A stretch of DNA of 64,000 bases from Moorena sp. SIO3H5. GTDB taxonomy: Bacteria > Cyanobacteriota > Cyanobacteriia > Cyanobacteriales > Coleofasciculaceae. Numbering within the stretch: the first letter of the stretch is position 1; each line of letters opens with the position of its first letter. A program made the position numbers and the translations under genes. The notes under the pieces were generated by a model, which worked only from the letters and a program-made list of their open reading frames with translations, had not been told where the DNA came from and made no database searches. The stretch lies in contig NZ_JAAHHS010000025.1 in NCBI RefSeq assembly GCF_010692395.1, forward strand, positions 1 through 64,000, written 5' to 3'. Below are positions 27,055 to 36,361 of this stretch, one piece after another.

Positions 27055-27253
27055 CCGACTCCCGACTCCCGACTCCCTAAAACCTGTGACTCCCCATCTC
27101 CCCATCTCCCCATTTCCCCATCTCCCCATCTCCCCACACCTCCCACACTTCCCTCTCTTTCCCTATTCCCTACTCCCTATCTCCCCATCTCCCCACACTT
27201 CCCACACCTCCCACACTTCCCTCTCTTTCCCTATTCCCTATCTCCCTACTCCA
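27055..27253 (-). repeat. Compound tandem repeat (CTCCCCAT, CCCACACTTC, TTCCCTA units), including a ~60-bp higher-order duplication
   Basis: 27121-27180 and 27181-27241 are near-copies. Confidence 0.93.
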
Positions 27254-29400
27254 CTAGTAACTTTATGGTTCTTTGCTGGGGTTTGATCCACAGGAGTATC
27301 TACCGCTGAATACCCCCTGCCAGTATCCACAGGAACAGGAGGTTGTAGCTGCTTGATATCGTTGATAACTGCTCCCAACAGTACCTCGTTTTCATCTAAC
27401 TCTTCGATTACCTGAGATAAAATACTTCCCTGGGTATAGCCTGGTCGAGTAACTAACACAATCCCATCAGTAAATGGTTGTAGTAATAGGGCATCATTAC
27501 AACGGGACAGACTAGGAGAATCAACCACAACAAAATCAAAGCGACCACGAGCATCTTCCAGCAAATGCTTCATTTCACTCGATTCTAGGATTCCCGCAGC
27601 TTTGCGCTGGGGACCGAGACTAGGGAGAATATAGAGATTTTCAAAATCTTGGGCTAAATGAATACATTCACTCTTAGAGCCATAGAAGCGCAAAGGTTCC
27701 AGTGGCGCGTCCATTAGGTGAATCACTTCTTGAGATTGAGCGACAGAATGCGATCGCAAATCCCCTTCTACCAACAGAGTACGCATACCGGCCTGGGCAG
27801 ATGCGATCGCTAAATTGTAAGCCACGATCGTCTTTCCTTCATTCCCTGCCGTACTAGTCACCAACACCACTTTTACCGCAGGTTCCTCCCGCAGACGAAG
27901 ATTAGTGCGGAACCGTTCGTAGAACTCCAACTCCAAAGCCTCTGGTCGAGTTATTATAGCAGCTTCACCCCGGTAGGACTTGATACCGATTGTCGGTAAA
28001 TCCCCCAATAATGGCACACCATTGTCCCGAAGTATGGGCTTAACATCCTCTGGCGTGTATAAAGTATTATCCAGGGTTGATAGCAGCAGAATCACACCAG
28101 CACCTACAACAATACCGATTACACCACCTATTGCCAAAGTAACGATCGGATTACTTGCTGTCTGGGCCTGAAGTGCTCTCGGTTCTGCAATCCCAGCGAT
28201 CGCAAGACTACTCTCAGTCTCCGCCTCAGCTATTTTGGTATCTGCTAATGCCGCCTGCAACCGATTGTAAAATTCCTGCTTAAAAGCCACTTGCTGAGCC
28301 AGTCGCCCTCGCTCCAGCTGCTTATTGGGCAGCTGCTGATATTGCTGTCTTAGTTCCTGTTCCGTTTTTTCGGTAGCTACCAACTGCCGTTGAAGTGATT
28401 CCCGCTGGGTTTGCAGAGCTACCAGCTGATTAGCCAGTGCCTGCCGTGCCGGGTCGAGGGTACTGTCTTGGCGGATTTGACTGGGCAATGGAGAGGTAAA
28501 CCCATTACCACCGAGAACTTCACCAGCACGTTCTTGAAGTAAAGTCTCGTAAGTCTGTTGCTGTTTGCGCAACTCAATCATAGTTGGATGTTGCGGACGC
28601 AACTGCCCCTTTAGCAGTTCCATCTGTGTCTCAGTATCCAGAATCTGAGCTCGCAGACTAGCAATGATCGGGTCAGCACTAAGGGCAGAAGACGTATAAG
28701 CTTGGTCAGGGGTCAAACCTAGCCGTTCGATTAAGCTAGAATATTGAGCCTCAACCCCCTCTAGCTGTATCTCAAGACTACGTTGTTGTTGTTGGCTACC
28801 AGTAATCCCACCCACTAACGTCCCATCTTGAGCAGCAAATAAAGCTGGTCCTTGTACACGGTCATACTGTTCCAGTTTTTGTTCCGCTTCCCTTAGTTCC
28901 TGCTCCGCCTTAGGCAAACGTTCTTCTATCGCTTCAATAATCCGTCTTAGTTGTGCTGTGTTGATAAAACGGCTCTGTTCCACCATTTTCTCCATCAGCA
29001 TTTGGACGATGGTTGCAGAAATTTCCTTATTCTTATCCCTATAGACTACCGAAATAAATTGTGGTCCTTCTGGTTTTGGCAATTTCACCACTGTATTTTT
29101 AACAATGTCTTTGGAGCTGACTTGCATCCCAGCTGCTACTTCCTTAACCACATTGTCTGCCAGAAGCGTTTCCGGTGTCGCCCTTTGTTTACCTTGTTCT
29201 GAAATCTGTACCCCTGTCTGGGAAAATACCTTCACAGGAGTGGTATATATCAAGCGACCTTCAGCTCGGTAAATCGGAGCTGGCGTTGGCTGTATAGCCA
29301 CAATGCCGGATATGCCAGTAATCAGGAAAAACGTGGCAAAGCCGATTAACTTATGCTGATTGAGAGCAATCAGGTAACGTGTGACAAAAGGGGGAGTCAT
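27238..29400 (-). CDS. Polysaccharide co-polymerase / BY-kinase-like (GumC/Wzc family)
   Basis: N-terminal Wzz-type TM, long coiled coil, 'ATASNPIV' TM region, P-loop 'STAGNEGKTIVAYNLA', 'FDFVVVDSPSL'. Confidence 0.92.
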   Translation of the reverse strand: MTPPFVTRYLIALNQHKLIGFATFFLITGISGIVAIQPTPAPIYRAEGRLIYTTPVKVFSQTGVQISEQGKQRATPETLLADNVVKEVAAGMQVSSKDIVKNTVVKLPKPEGPQFISVVYRDKNKEISATIVQMLMEKMVEQSRFINTAQLRRIIEAIEERLPKAEQELREAEQKLEQYDRVQGPALFAAQDGTLVGGITGSQQQQRSLEIQLEGVEAQYSSLIERLGLTPDQAYTSSALSADPIIASLRAQILDTETQMELLKGQLRPQHPTMIELRKQQQTYETLLQERAGEVLGGNGFTSPLPSQIRQDSTLDPARQALANQLVALQTQRESLQRQLVATEKTEQELRQQYQQLPNKQLERGRLAQQVAFKQEFYNRLQAALADTKIAEAETESSLAIAGIAEPRALQAQTASNPIVTLAIGGVIGIVVGAGVILLLSTLDNTLYTPEDVKPILRDNGVPLLGDLPTIGIKSYRGEAAIITRPEALELEFYERFRTNLRLREEPAVKVVLVTSTAGNEGKTIVAYNLAIASAQAGMRTLLVEGDLRSHSVAQSQEVIHLMDAPLEPLRFYGSKSECIHLAQDFENLYILPSLGPQRKAAGILESSEMKHLLEDARGRFDFVVVDSPSLSRCNDALLLQPFTDGIVLVTRPGYTQGSILSQVIEELDENEVLLGAVINDIKQLQPPVPVDTGRGYSAVDTPVDQTPAKNHKVTSGVGR

Positions 29401-29632
29401 AAGTAGTTTCCGCTATTGTTAAGGCAGCAGTCATAGAAAAATCCTGTAGCCTATTCCTATTTTTAGCGCTGAGTCAACAGGGACTCTGAGCACCAGTTAC
29501 AAACCAAGACAGCTAGTGGAGTTTTCTGTCCATTCATTAAGGTATCCGGAGATTTTTGTCCTGTCGATGGAAAAGCTAACCCCCTAGGGGAGAGGTGCCA
29601 TCGATTTCTTGTCCCGTCATACCCAAAGCTTT

Positions 29633-31042
29633 TCAAAACAGGTCTTGTATTTCCTCAAAAAAGTTCTGGAATCCCAGAAAATCACTAAAGGGTCGAGTCA
29701 CCAGACTCAGAGCGGCAGAAATCTTAGCAACAAGACTTCGACCCACCACGATCACATCGTCATTTTGAAGTGGCACATTTTGGGAAACATCACCCTTTAG
29801 TAGCTTTTCCCCATCTAGTTTTTGAGTAACTGCTTTGCCCTGTTCTGGATCAAAACGAATTAAGGCAATGCTATCCAAATCAGCATTATCTGGGTTAGGA
29901 GAAATTGCTGTTAAAGCATCAATAAACGTACTACCATTAGCTAATGTCAAGTTACCAATTGTGCCATTAGGATAGCTCAACACTCGAATGCTGATTTGTT
30001 GTTGAGCTAGATTAGAACGAGCTACCAGCTGCCGATCATAATCGGTAGTATTACCCACCTCCAACTTTCGCACAATAATAGCATCCCCATCCCGGAGGTT
30101 CAATTCCGATGGAGTTGTCCCATTTTGCAGCGGTGTCAGCAAATCAATTTCTCGCTCAATGATGGAATTATTCACCACCGACTTACGACGAATCAAAATA
30201 GTCCGCAAATCAGCAATCGTAGTCGTACCACCCGCAGCAGTTAGGGCTTGATTCGGTTGAGTTCCTGGTGCCAGGGGGTAATAGCCTGGTCGAAACACCT
30301 CACCACTCACCGTAATCTGAACCTGTGGTGTACTCAGTAGGCTCACAACTACTTCAGGATCAATCACAAATTCATTTAAGACATTTTGAATTATATCTTG
30401 AGCCGCCTCTAGAGTAAGTCCCACCACTCGTAGCTTACCGAACAGCGGTACCACAATATTTCCGTCAGAATCAATAGCACTTTGAAAAGCCAGATTCGGA
30501 AAATTTGTCACACTCACTGCGATTACATCTTCTCGCCCTAGGTAGTGGCGATTAAATTCATCAGATGGACTCACCTGTGACAGAGTCTCTGGGTAGCCCA
30601 AAGGAGGTAATATTTCCTCCAACTGTTCTAATCGATTCTCCTCTGAGACCGGTTCAGGGTTGCTCAACGGTGGTGGAGGTGGCAACGTTTCCGTTACCTC
30701 TATGGTCTCAGGGGTTGTCTCAGGGGTTGTCTTAGGGGTTGTCTCAGGGGTTGTCTTAGGGGTTTCCAGTTCAGTCCTTTCCCTTTCCCCTGATTCAACA
30801 GTTTCCCTTGTTTCCCGTTCCATGGAACTAAACGTAGGCAACTGAGCGCGATCGCTAATCCCATCGCCAAGATTTTGAACTGATGTCGGTAAATTTCCGA
30901 CAAGCTTAGCCAAACCAGGGCTGACCCAAACTCCAGAACTAACCAGCCAGAATAATACGGTACCCCCAAACAAAGATAAATTCAGAACTTGGTTACCAAA
31001 CCTGTGGGTGTCAGTTGTCATTTTCCAATGGTCACGTATCAT
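29633..31042 (-). CDS. Polysaccharide export protein (Wza-like, SLBB)
   Basis: 'YLGREDVIAVSVTNFPNLAFQSAIDSDGNIVVPLFGKLRVVGLTLEAAQDII', 'VTVSGEVFRPGYYPL', 'LRDGDAIIV'. Confidence 0.92.
   Translation of the reverse strand: MIRDHWKMTTDTHRFGNQVLNLSLFGGTVLFWLVSSGVWVSPGLAKLVGNLPTSVQNLGDGISDRAQLPTFSSMERETRETVESGERERTELETPKTTPETTPKTTPETTPETIEVTETLPPPPPLSNPEPVSEENRLEQLEEILPPLGYPETLSQVSPSDEFNRHYLGREDVIAVSVTNFPNLAFQSAIDSDGNIVVPLFGKLRVVGLTLEAAQDIIQNVLNEFVIDPEVVVSLLSTPQVQITVSGEVFRPGYYPLAPGTQPNQALTAAGGTTTIADLRTILIRRKSVVNNSIIEREIDLLTPLQNGTTPSELNLRDGDAIIVRKLEVGNTTDYDRQLVARSNLAQQQISIRVLSYPNGTIGNLTLANGSTFIDALTAISPNPDNADLDSIALIRFDPEQGKAVTQKLDGEKLLKGDVSQNVPLQNDDVIVVGRSLVAKISAALSLVTRPFSDFLGFQNFFEEIQDLF
30706..30765 (-). 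repeat. 12-bp coding tandem repeat x5 encoding (TTPE/TTPK)n
   Basis: TCT(C/T)AGGGGTTG repeated; translates to TTPETTPKTTPETTPET. Confidence 0.95.
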
Positions 31043-31223
31043 CTCAAGTCTGAAATCTCAAGTCTGAAGTGGGAAGTATAAAGTCTGAAGTGGTAAGTCT
31101 GAAGAGGCAACTCTGACGTTTAACTTCTAGTTGTCGATAAACGTTTTAGTCAACCCTAAGTGTTTCAGCAATAAACCCATTTCACCCTTGATCCTTTATT
31201 CCTCATCCTTGAGCCTTCATCCT

Positions 31224-32051
31224 TCATCCTTGAGCCTTCATCTTTGAGCCTTGATCCTTGATACTTTCAATACTACTAGCTTCCTCCGCAAAAGGATCGC
31301 TCATCAAAGCAGTCTGAACCATTTTACTGAGAGATTCGGCTATTGGCCTAGAATTTTCCAGATCACCCAAAGGTTCTATGGGAATTTGGATATTCACCGC
31401 AACCCAAGGCACCCGTTTCCGGTGTAACTGAGCCAATTGATCAGCCCAGAACCAACGGCTAGGAGCAGGATTACCACCTTCTCGCCAGGCATACCATTGT
31501 ACTATTGCGAAGGTTTGCCGCTGATTCCACGCACGAAAGAAACGCGCGTTAACCACACTTTTGGGGTGGCTTTTGGGCTGGGTTGTGATGGTCGGATCAG
31601 CCTCGGTCTTCCCCTCAACATCAGATCCGTTGACCACAAACTTGATTTGACTATAAGAATCCGTCTTCCATTGTCCCAATCGTTGTCTCATAAATCCGCT
31701 AATATCTTCCCATTCTACCTGTGGCTGGGATTTAGGACCATTTTGGGGAAGCAAAAATAACCACACTGGTTTTTGCTGATCCTGCTCTATGAACTGCAAA
31801 GACCATTTATGGCCGCCAATCCTTATGGTTTGTTGCTCAACAGTTTGCCAGTCAGATAGTTCTATTCCCGTCTTGCGGATAACTTTTATCTGTTGGAGGT
31901 TAGTCACTGGTGGCAGTTTTGCCCAAGGCCAGTTTCCTGTCAAGTAACCTGGTACTGCTCCGATTATTACCAAGACTAACAGCAACACCAGTAAGACTCC
32001 CCTGGAGATTTGCCAGGGCTGGATTAACTTAATTAAACTTACTGATTTCAT
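31224..32051 (-). CDS. Cyanoexosortase-associated protein (EpsI-like)
   Basis: Single N-terminal TM, 'VPWVAVNIQIPIEPLGDLENSRPIAESLSKMVQTAL', adjacent to exosortase; start at 32051 (MKSVSLIK) preferred since the 32090 start lies in a repeat arm. Confidence 0.75.
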   Translation of the reverse strand: MKSVSLIKLIQPWQISRGVLLVLLLVLVIIGAVPGYLTGNWPWAKLPPVTNLQQIKVIRKTGIELSDWQTVEQQTIRIGGHKWSLQFIEQDQQKPVWLFLLPQNGPKSQPQVEWEDISGFMRQRLGQWKTDSYSQIKFVVNGSDVEGKTEADPTITTQPKSHPKSVVNARFFRAWNQRQTFAIVQWYAWREGGNPAPSRWFWADQLAQLHRKRVPWVAVNIQIPIEPLGDLENSRPIAESLSKMVQTALMSDPFAEEASSIESIKDQGSKMKAQG

Positions 32052-32056
32052 GATTC

Positions 32057-32230
32057 TATAGCGTTTCTCAGACTTATGAGGTACCTTCAAGTTTCTTACC
32101 CCGTCTTGATGCAGTCGCTCATGGGGGAAACCCCCGCGTGAAGGCGCTGCATCGCTATTCCCTACTCCCTACTCCCTATTCCCTAAAATCCTGAATTTTT
32201 TATCTCACCCCATTGAGAACTGCTATATAA
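32057..32230. mobile_element. MITE-like element: inverted TATAGCRGTTYTCA...TGAGGTAC arms enclosing a hairpin repeat and a tandem tract
   Basis: Left TATAGCGTTTCTCAGACTTATGAGGTAC; right (reverse complement) TATAGCAGTTCTCAATGGGGTGAGATA; core CTTGATGCAGTCGCTCATGGGGGAAACCCCC + (CTCCCTA)n. Confidence 0.6.
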
Positions 32231-32246
32231 CGTTTAATCTTGATGC

Positions 32247-33134
32247 TTAGCCAAGGGAGTCAAGTTGGCTGTCTGAGGGCAAGTATTTTTCAATGAACTT
32301 CATTAATAGAACCAACATCACTAACATCATCGCTGAATACAGGTCGCCGCCCCAGCTTTCATGGAGCCAATGAAATGCGTTATCTTGCCCACTGCCATGG
32401 AAAAACGTAAGCACACTATTGCGGACAATATTCGCACTAACACTGATAAGCACCGCACCGGATAACAGCCAAATAGTCTTTAGACGTGACTCAATAGCAC
32501 CGCTCCAGTAAAGCAACATCAAACTCACATACAGGCAAGTAAATAACATCTTAAGACCAGCACAGTGGGGGGCTACCTCCACAATTCGGTCACTTACGAA
32601 CAAGTTAATCCCTTCGAGTCTGACATTCATCCCAAACTGAGTCAGAATAAAGGCAGCCATGGCAGCAATAAAGCGTTGTAGGGGCAAGATATAAGGTTCA
32701 ATCAAATAGGGAACTGCTGTTGGAGTTGCCAAAGCCACTAGCAGCAAAGGAAAACTTTGTAGCTTAAAGCCACCAATCCCTTTTAACCATAGGCTCATAC
32801 CAGCTAAAACTATTGGAAACGATAAATTTACCAGTTCTGATTGACCGCTAAGATAGCTTACTGCTCCAATGATCAGTAAGACTACACCAAAGGGATGCGC
32901 TGTATCAGTAAGCTTATGCCACCGTCGTCGGTTCATCCACACAATATTGGCAGCAAACGGTAGCCCAATCAAACCATGGCTAAAGTATTCATGGGTAATG
33001 CTGATACTTTTGTTGAGCCAGCCATCATACCAATGCATCAGCACAGGACCATAAATAATGACTAGCAAAGCGATGATCAAACCGTCCAGTAGATAGCGAT
33101 CAATGGCAATAGGAATTTTGCGTCCAATTTGCAT
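32247..33134 (-). CDS. Cyanoexosortase (exosortase/archaeosortase family)
   Basis: Multi-TM; putative catalytic Cys in 'APHCAGLKMLFTCLYVSLML', Arg in 'VRNSVLTFFHG', His in 'FHWLHESWGG'. Confidence 0.92.
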   Translation of the reverse strand: MQIGRKIPIAIDRYLLDGLIIALLVIIYGPVLMHWYDGWLNKSISITHEYFSHGLIGLPFAANIVWMNRRRWHKLTDTAHPFGVVLLIIGAVSYLSGQSELVNLSFPIVLAGMSLWLKGIGGFKLQSFPLLLVALATPTAVPYLIEPYILPLQRFIAAMAAFILTQFGMNVRLEGINLFVSDRIVEVAPHCAGLKMLFTCLYVSLMLLYWSGAIESRLKTIWLLSGAVLISVSANIVRNSVLTFFHGSGQDNAFHWLHESWGGDLYSAMMLVMLVLLMKFIEKYLPSDSQLDSLG

Positions 33135-33137
33135 AGT

Positions 33138-34307
33138 TTAATGATTAATAACTAATGGCTCAAGCACGCCTAATAAATTAGCTAACCCATCAACAACCTG
33201 CTCAATCTGCTCCTTGCTCAAGTTGGGATAAATTGGTAGAGATAAAATCTCATTGCACAGAGCTTCCGCATGGGGAAAGTCACCGGCTTGATATCCCAAG
33301 TACTTGTAAGCTGGCTGGAGATGGCAAGGAATTGGATAATGAATACCGGTTTGAATTCCCACTGAGGCCAGAGCATCCTGGATACTCTCTCGGTTAAAAG
33401 GACATTGTTGACCCACCCGAATCACATAAAGGTGGTAGACATGACCTGGCCCGCTGTGGTTTTCTATGGGCACAATCCCCTGATCTTCCAAAGCCTTGAG
33501 TAGATTGTCGTACTGCCCAGCTGCCCAGTACCGTGACTGGTTCCACTCAGTCAAATAAGGCAGTTTAACATTGAGAATAGCAGCTTGTAACGTATCTAAA
33601 CGGCTATTTTTGCCGATGTCGGTATGAAAATATTTGCGAGGTGCTCCGTAATTGCGAAGCGATCGCACTTTTTCTGCCACAGTAGCATCATTAGTGATTA
33701 CCATGCCACCGTTACCAAAGGCACCCAAGTTTTTACTGGGGTAGAAACTAAATGCTGCCGCCTTGCCCACAGAACCAGCATAATAATCCTCTCGCTTTGC
33801 TAAGTGAGCTTGTGCTGCATCTTCAAAAATTAGTAAGTTGTGGGCATCAGCAAATGCCATTAACTCACTCGGAGATACCATCTGACCGTAAAGGTGCACA
33901 GGGACAATTGCCTTGGTTTTGGCTGTAATTGCTTGTTTGGCACTATCGAGATCAATTAGAGCAGTACGAGGGTTGCAATCCACCAAAATTGGCGTAGCAC
34001 CAGCAGCTATGATGCCCATCACTGTAGCGATAAAGGTGTTAGCAGGACAAATCACTTCATCCCCAGCCCTAATGCCACAGGCTTGTAATCCAAGTGCGAT
34101 CGCATCGGTGCCAGACCCCACTCCGATACCGTATTCGACACCAGAAGCAGCCGCAAACGCCTCCTCAAAATTGATCAACGCTTTACCTAGAACAAAATCT
34201 CCCTGCTGCACTACAGCTTGAATTGCCTGGTTTAGCTCGGTTTGAATAGGTTCGTGTTGTTGAGCTAGTGAAACGAAGGGAACTTTGACCGGAACTTGGT
34301 AACTCAT
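33138..34307 (-). CDS. DegT/DnrJ/EryC1/StrS family sugar aminotransferase
   Basis: 'GVGSGTDAIALGLQA', 'LIFEDAAQAHLAK', 'AAAFSFYPSKNLGAFGNGGMVITND'. Confidence 0.96.
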   Translation of the reverse strand: MSYQVPVKVPFVSLAQQHEPIQTELNQAIQAVVQQGDFVLGKALINFEEAFAAASGVEYGIGVGSGTDAIALGLQACGIRAGDEVICPANTFIATVMGIIAAGATPILVDCNPRTALIDLDSAKQAITAKTKAIVPVHLYGQMVSPSELMAFADAHNLLIFEDAAQAHLAKREDYYAGSVGKAAAFSFYPSKNLGAFGNGGMVITNDATVAEKVRSLRNYGAPRKYFHTDIGKNSRLDTLQAAILNVKLPYLTEWNQSRYWAAGQYDNLLKALEDQGIVPIENHSGPGHVYHLYVIRVGQQCPFNRESIQDALASVGIQTGIHYPIPCHLQPAYKYLGYQAGDFPHAEALCNEILSLPIYPNLSKEQIEQVVDGLANLLGVLEPLVINH

Positions 34308-34678
34308 CTATTTTGTATAGGACTTGATAGTACACTGTATCGGTATTAACAGCACAGATTCACATCATTATTCTCTTCTTGAATGTATGTTGAATCTACA
34401 TGAGTTAACACCTTATAACTGTCAAGATTTGGTAAAGTTTTAGCCACTGGTAGGAGTGAGTTATTGGGGCTTTGACCATAGCAGAATATAACTGACTCTC
34501 GGAAAATTGTATATAAATAAAGCGATCAGCTAATGAAGTGTAAACTTAGTTAGCAGTTTTGGTGGTTTGTCCGCCATTGTCCCATCCCCGGTTTACCCAT
34601 CCCTACCGTTCTTGATTACAATTACAGCGTTCCCAAAACCACTGTGGCATGACACATCATTACCAAAACCCCTCAAAC

Positions 34679-34730
34679 ATCTTACCCAAAAGTGGGCTTT
34701 TCCTTTACTTTAGGGGGAATTGGGTAAGAT
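34679..34730. repeat. Long-stem inverted repeat ATCTTACCCAA / TTGGGTAAGAT
   Basis: 11-bp perfect arms, 30-nt spacer. Confidence 0.7.
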
Positions 34731-35131
34731 TTTAGGGTTCTGAATTCCTCTGGTTTACCAAACTTAGTCATTAAGGAGTGCTGAGTACAGAGTGTGCTGA
34801 ATATCTCCTGCTGACCAATCCGGTAAATGCTTCGCGCTTATTCGTGTTCTCTAAGAACTATGCTGTTGCGATCGCTTATTTTTGTAAGCCTTACTGGGTC
34901 TTATCTTCCATTTTCTTTACCATTTCTTCACAAAATTCTTCACAAAGTCTTTACTGATTTTTTATTTTGGGCTAACCACTTAAGGCAAGATAATTAGAAG
35001 AGCCCTTCCCTTGATAGCCTGATTCCAAATCCACGTTTATAACTCCCTGTAAGCCATGCAAAGCGCGAGTGGGGGTTTCTAGGCCAGCACGGTCTTCGGG
35101 AGGGGCTGCGTAGTTCACCTGCGTCCGCACC

Positions 35132-35207
35132 TGTCTTGATGCAGTCCCTCATCGGGGCAACACCCAAGACCCCACTGGCTCCTGAATATCGGCCTGCATC
35201 ACTTTGC
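35132..35207 (+). repeat. Copy of dispersed TCTTGATGCAGTCnCTCAT repeat (degenerate)
   Basis: tgtcttgatgcagtccctcatcggggcaacacccaagacccc...ctgcatcac. Confidence 0.6.
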
Positions 35208-36144
35208 TGAAGTTTGGAGGTAATTCGCCAACACTATTAATTTGGAAACACCGTTAGAGCAGCGGCTATAGCCTTAAAAGAATTGCTTCTCATTTTTTCC
35301 TAAACAGCTTATAAATTCTATAGCTGATTAATCCAGTATTATGTGCCAAAACTAGCTCCTAGCTAATTAAGGATTTCAGATTTACCCATAGAGTGTTATA
35401 ATACATATATATTTTTACATTTAATTCACACAATCTTTAAAATTAAATTATTGAAAATTAACAGCTGTTTTTGATAAGCTTTCCGGTAGTTCCTTTATAA
35501 AAACAGGTAGTGGGGCATAGTAGCATGGCTGGACCCAATATTTTGGTATAGTCCTATGGTGTTTACATTTGAGTTATGAACAAAGCACCCTTTTGAAATA
35601 ATACTTTCAGCTAGTTTGAATTTCACGACTCATTTATAAACTTTATCTATAAAATAGATACTCTTATACTATATAGATAATTTTGATACAACCAGCAACA
35701 CCATTAGCGTTATCTAAAATAACAGATAGAGACCTATAAAGCTTAGGTATCTATTAATTATCTGCCTTTATCAAGAAATTTTTTATGCAGAAATCAACAC
35801 TTAAAAAACTATCTAAGATTACAGCAGTAGTGGAATTGATAGTTTTTATAGCTATATGAATAAAACCAATGAAAGGGAATGAACAGCAGGAGATACTCTA
35901 ATTGTTAGGACTAATTATTGCCTGGTGCAAAAGGTCAGATGAATTTAGTTTTTTTGTCTGTATTATTAGAGATAATAGCGCCTAAGCACGTCTGTCTAAC
36001 CTACTGCTCTATGGAGATTAATAGCTTTTGGTATATTCGTTGTTGCTTCAGTCCATAAGCATTAACATACAAAGCAGATTGACTATCTAGTCATCAACGC
36101 TATAACGTCAAAAGTTAAACCAAACTCTTTGAATTAGTAAAGAG

Positions 36145-36194
36145 AAAATTTTTCTCTTAAAAGTGAAAATTTTTCTCTTAAAAGTGAAAATTCA
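36145..36194 (+). repeat. 21-bp tandem repeat GAAAATTTTTCTCTTAAAAGT
   Basis: gaaaatttttctcttaaaagt twice in tandem plus partial third copy. Confidence 0.85.
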
Positions 36195-36292
36195 AACACT
36201 AAACTATCTAGGATAATTAGACACCAGTTCCTAAGTAACTGATAGAGCTAACTAACTAGATATAGGTCTTTCGTTCGTGTAGCAATTGTAAA

Positions 36293-36336
36293 AAGCGATG
36301 CATCGCTTGTCCACCTGTCAAAGGTTAACTTGACAG
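36293..36336. promoter_or_regulatory. Palindromes just upstream of the WcaI-like gene
   Basis: AAGCGATGCATCGCTT (36293-36308) and CTGTCAA-8nt-TTGACAG (36315-36336), within 70 nt of the start codon. Confidence 0.4.
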
Positions 36337-36361
36337 ACTACTCGCTCTACCAATAACATTC

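Noticed and set aside
24231-27253. Possible CRISPR array from regular short repeats
   Set aside because: Units are 7-8 bp contiguous tandem repeats with no unique spacers and no cas genes nearby.
27038-27309. Two Pro/His/Ser-rich plus-strand ORFs (82 and 86 aa)
   Set aside because: Translated short tandem repeats antisense to the BY-kinase end; not credible genes.
30660-30969. ORFs on both strands with VVSGVVLGV / PLRQPLRQ repeats
   Set aside because: Alternative-frame readings of the 12-bp coding repeat in the Wza-like gene.
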